Below are positions 37,233 to 37,533 of a stretch of 37,533 bases of DNA, piece after piece (within the stretch, counting starts at the first letter, position 1; each line of letters opens with the position of its first letter). Below the pieces are notes generated by a model. It ran no database searches, had not been told where the DNA came from, and was given only the letters and a program-made list of their open reading frames with translations. The DNA lies in IMG/VR virus record IMGVR_UViG_3300038701_001679, positions 1 through 37,533 of that record; one strand, 5' to 3'. Origin of the DNA: a virus. Position numbers and translations under genes: made by a program.

Positions 37233-37533
37233 TGTACATAAAATCAATCAACGCGGAGATAGTACTAAAGGAGTTTCAAAACGTAAAAGGACAAATGTAT
37301 TATTCTAGGTTTCATAGAGAATCCAAGTGCGCAGAGAAAATAAAGAAAGTAGACAAAAATAATATAAATGAAAGCGGTGGCCTTCTTGTAGAGTATTATT
37401 TAGGCCTATGTACTTCGTGGATAGAAAAAATTGAAATAATGAGCAAGAATGATGATAAAAAAGACCAAGAAGTAATAAAAACTATCACTAATGAAGATGA
37501 AATATTTAATACATTATCATTAATAAGAAGTAC
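37232..37533 (+). CDS. Tail assembly chaperone, 5' part (crosses the join)
   Basis: The gene starts at ATG 37232, overlapping the tail tube stop, and runs off the end of the window. Because 37407-37533 repeats 1-127, the same frame continues at position 3 and ends at 209, or via -1 frameshift at 433. The N-terminal part is basic (INAEIVLKEFQNVKGQMYYS, then RFHRESKCAEKIKK). The full zero-frame protein is 127 aa. Confidence 0.85.
   Translation, partial: MYIKSINAEIVLKEFQNVKGQMYYSRFHRESKCAEKIKKVDKNNINESGGLLVEYYLGLCTSWIEKIEIMSKNDDKKDQEVIKTITNEDEIFNTLSLIRS
37407..37533. repeat. Terminal direct repeat, right copy
   Basis: Identical to 1-127. Removing one copy gives a circular sequence of 37,406 bp with an intact chaperone gene. 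Confidence 0.95.

Overview
The window is a complete small tailed-phage genome. Its first 127 bases are repeated exactly as its last 127 bases, so the contig closes on itself; the non-redundant genome is 37,406 bp and one gene runs across the join. Every supported gene is on the + strand. The virion genes describe a siphovirus: a Mu-like head module (portal with a MuF-type C-terminus, I-like protease/scaffold, decoration protein, HK97-type major capsid protein, gp36- and gpG-like completion proteins) joined to a long non-contractile tail (tube, -1 frameshifted chaperone, 867-aa TP901-type tape measure, distal tail protein, hub, receptor-binding fibres). No integrase, DNA polymerase, primase or replicative helicase was recognised, so a strictly lytic, host-dependent phage is the simplest reading.

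Layout, starting from the packaging genes. 22.7-30.5 kb: terS, three small cargo genes with their own promoter and terminator, terL, portal/MuF, protease/scaffold, decoration protein, major capsid protein. 30.5-37.2 kb: head completion, tail completion, a fibre cassette bracketed by two paralogous tail-terminator genes, and the tail tube. 37.2 kb across the join to 7.3 kb: frameshifted tail chaperone, tape measure, distal tail, beta-propeller fibre and hub. 7.3-11.8 kb: lysis and envelope genes, comprising two holin-like proteins, a membrane coiled-coil protein, a papain-like cysteine peptidase, a zinc amidase, a GH24 muramidase, a spanin-like protein and a secreted HEYGH metallopeptidase. 11.8-14.8 kb: small early-type genes, including an NTG-pentapeptide repeat protein and a VRR-NUC nuclease. 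14.8-17.7 kb: recombination genes, a RecT/Bet annealing protein and a large fusion of a RecB-like PD-(D/E)XK nuclease with an FtsK-type DNA motor. 17.7-22.6 kb: tail-anchored HTH-like proteins, small unknowns and an SPFH (band 7) protein.

Two intergenic regions of about 0.5 kb (8451-8947 and 19031-19532) carry no convincing complete gene but are full of long complementary arms, including a possible pseudoknot and a 14-bp stem. They look like structured RNAs and are the least explained parts of the genome. Four operons start with the same promoter/leader (at 9505, 11751, 14800 and 19987): a sigma70-like -35, a -10 TACA(C/A)T lying inside a 15-nt palindrome, and a conserved A/C-rich leader ending at the start codon. 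Two promoters are nested in the loops of terminator hairpins.

Host: start codons have essentially no Shine-Dalgarno sequence and are often preceded by AATC, promoters look sigma70-like, TGA is a normal stop, and the capsid gene strongly prefers the arginine codon CGA. This points to a bacterial host with little use of Shine-Dalgarno initiation. The sigma70-like promoters argue against Bacteroidota; a Patescibacteria-type host is a guess only. Family assignments below come from reading motifs by eye; no database search was possible.
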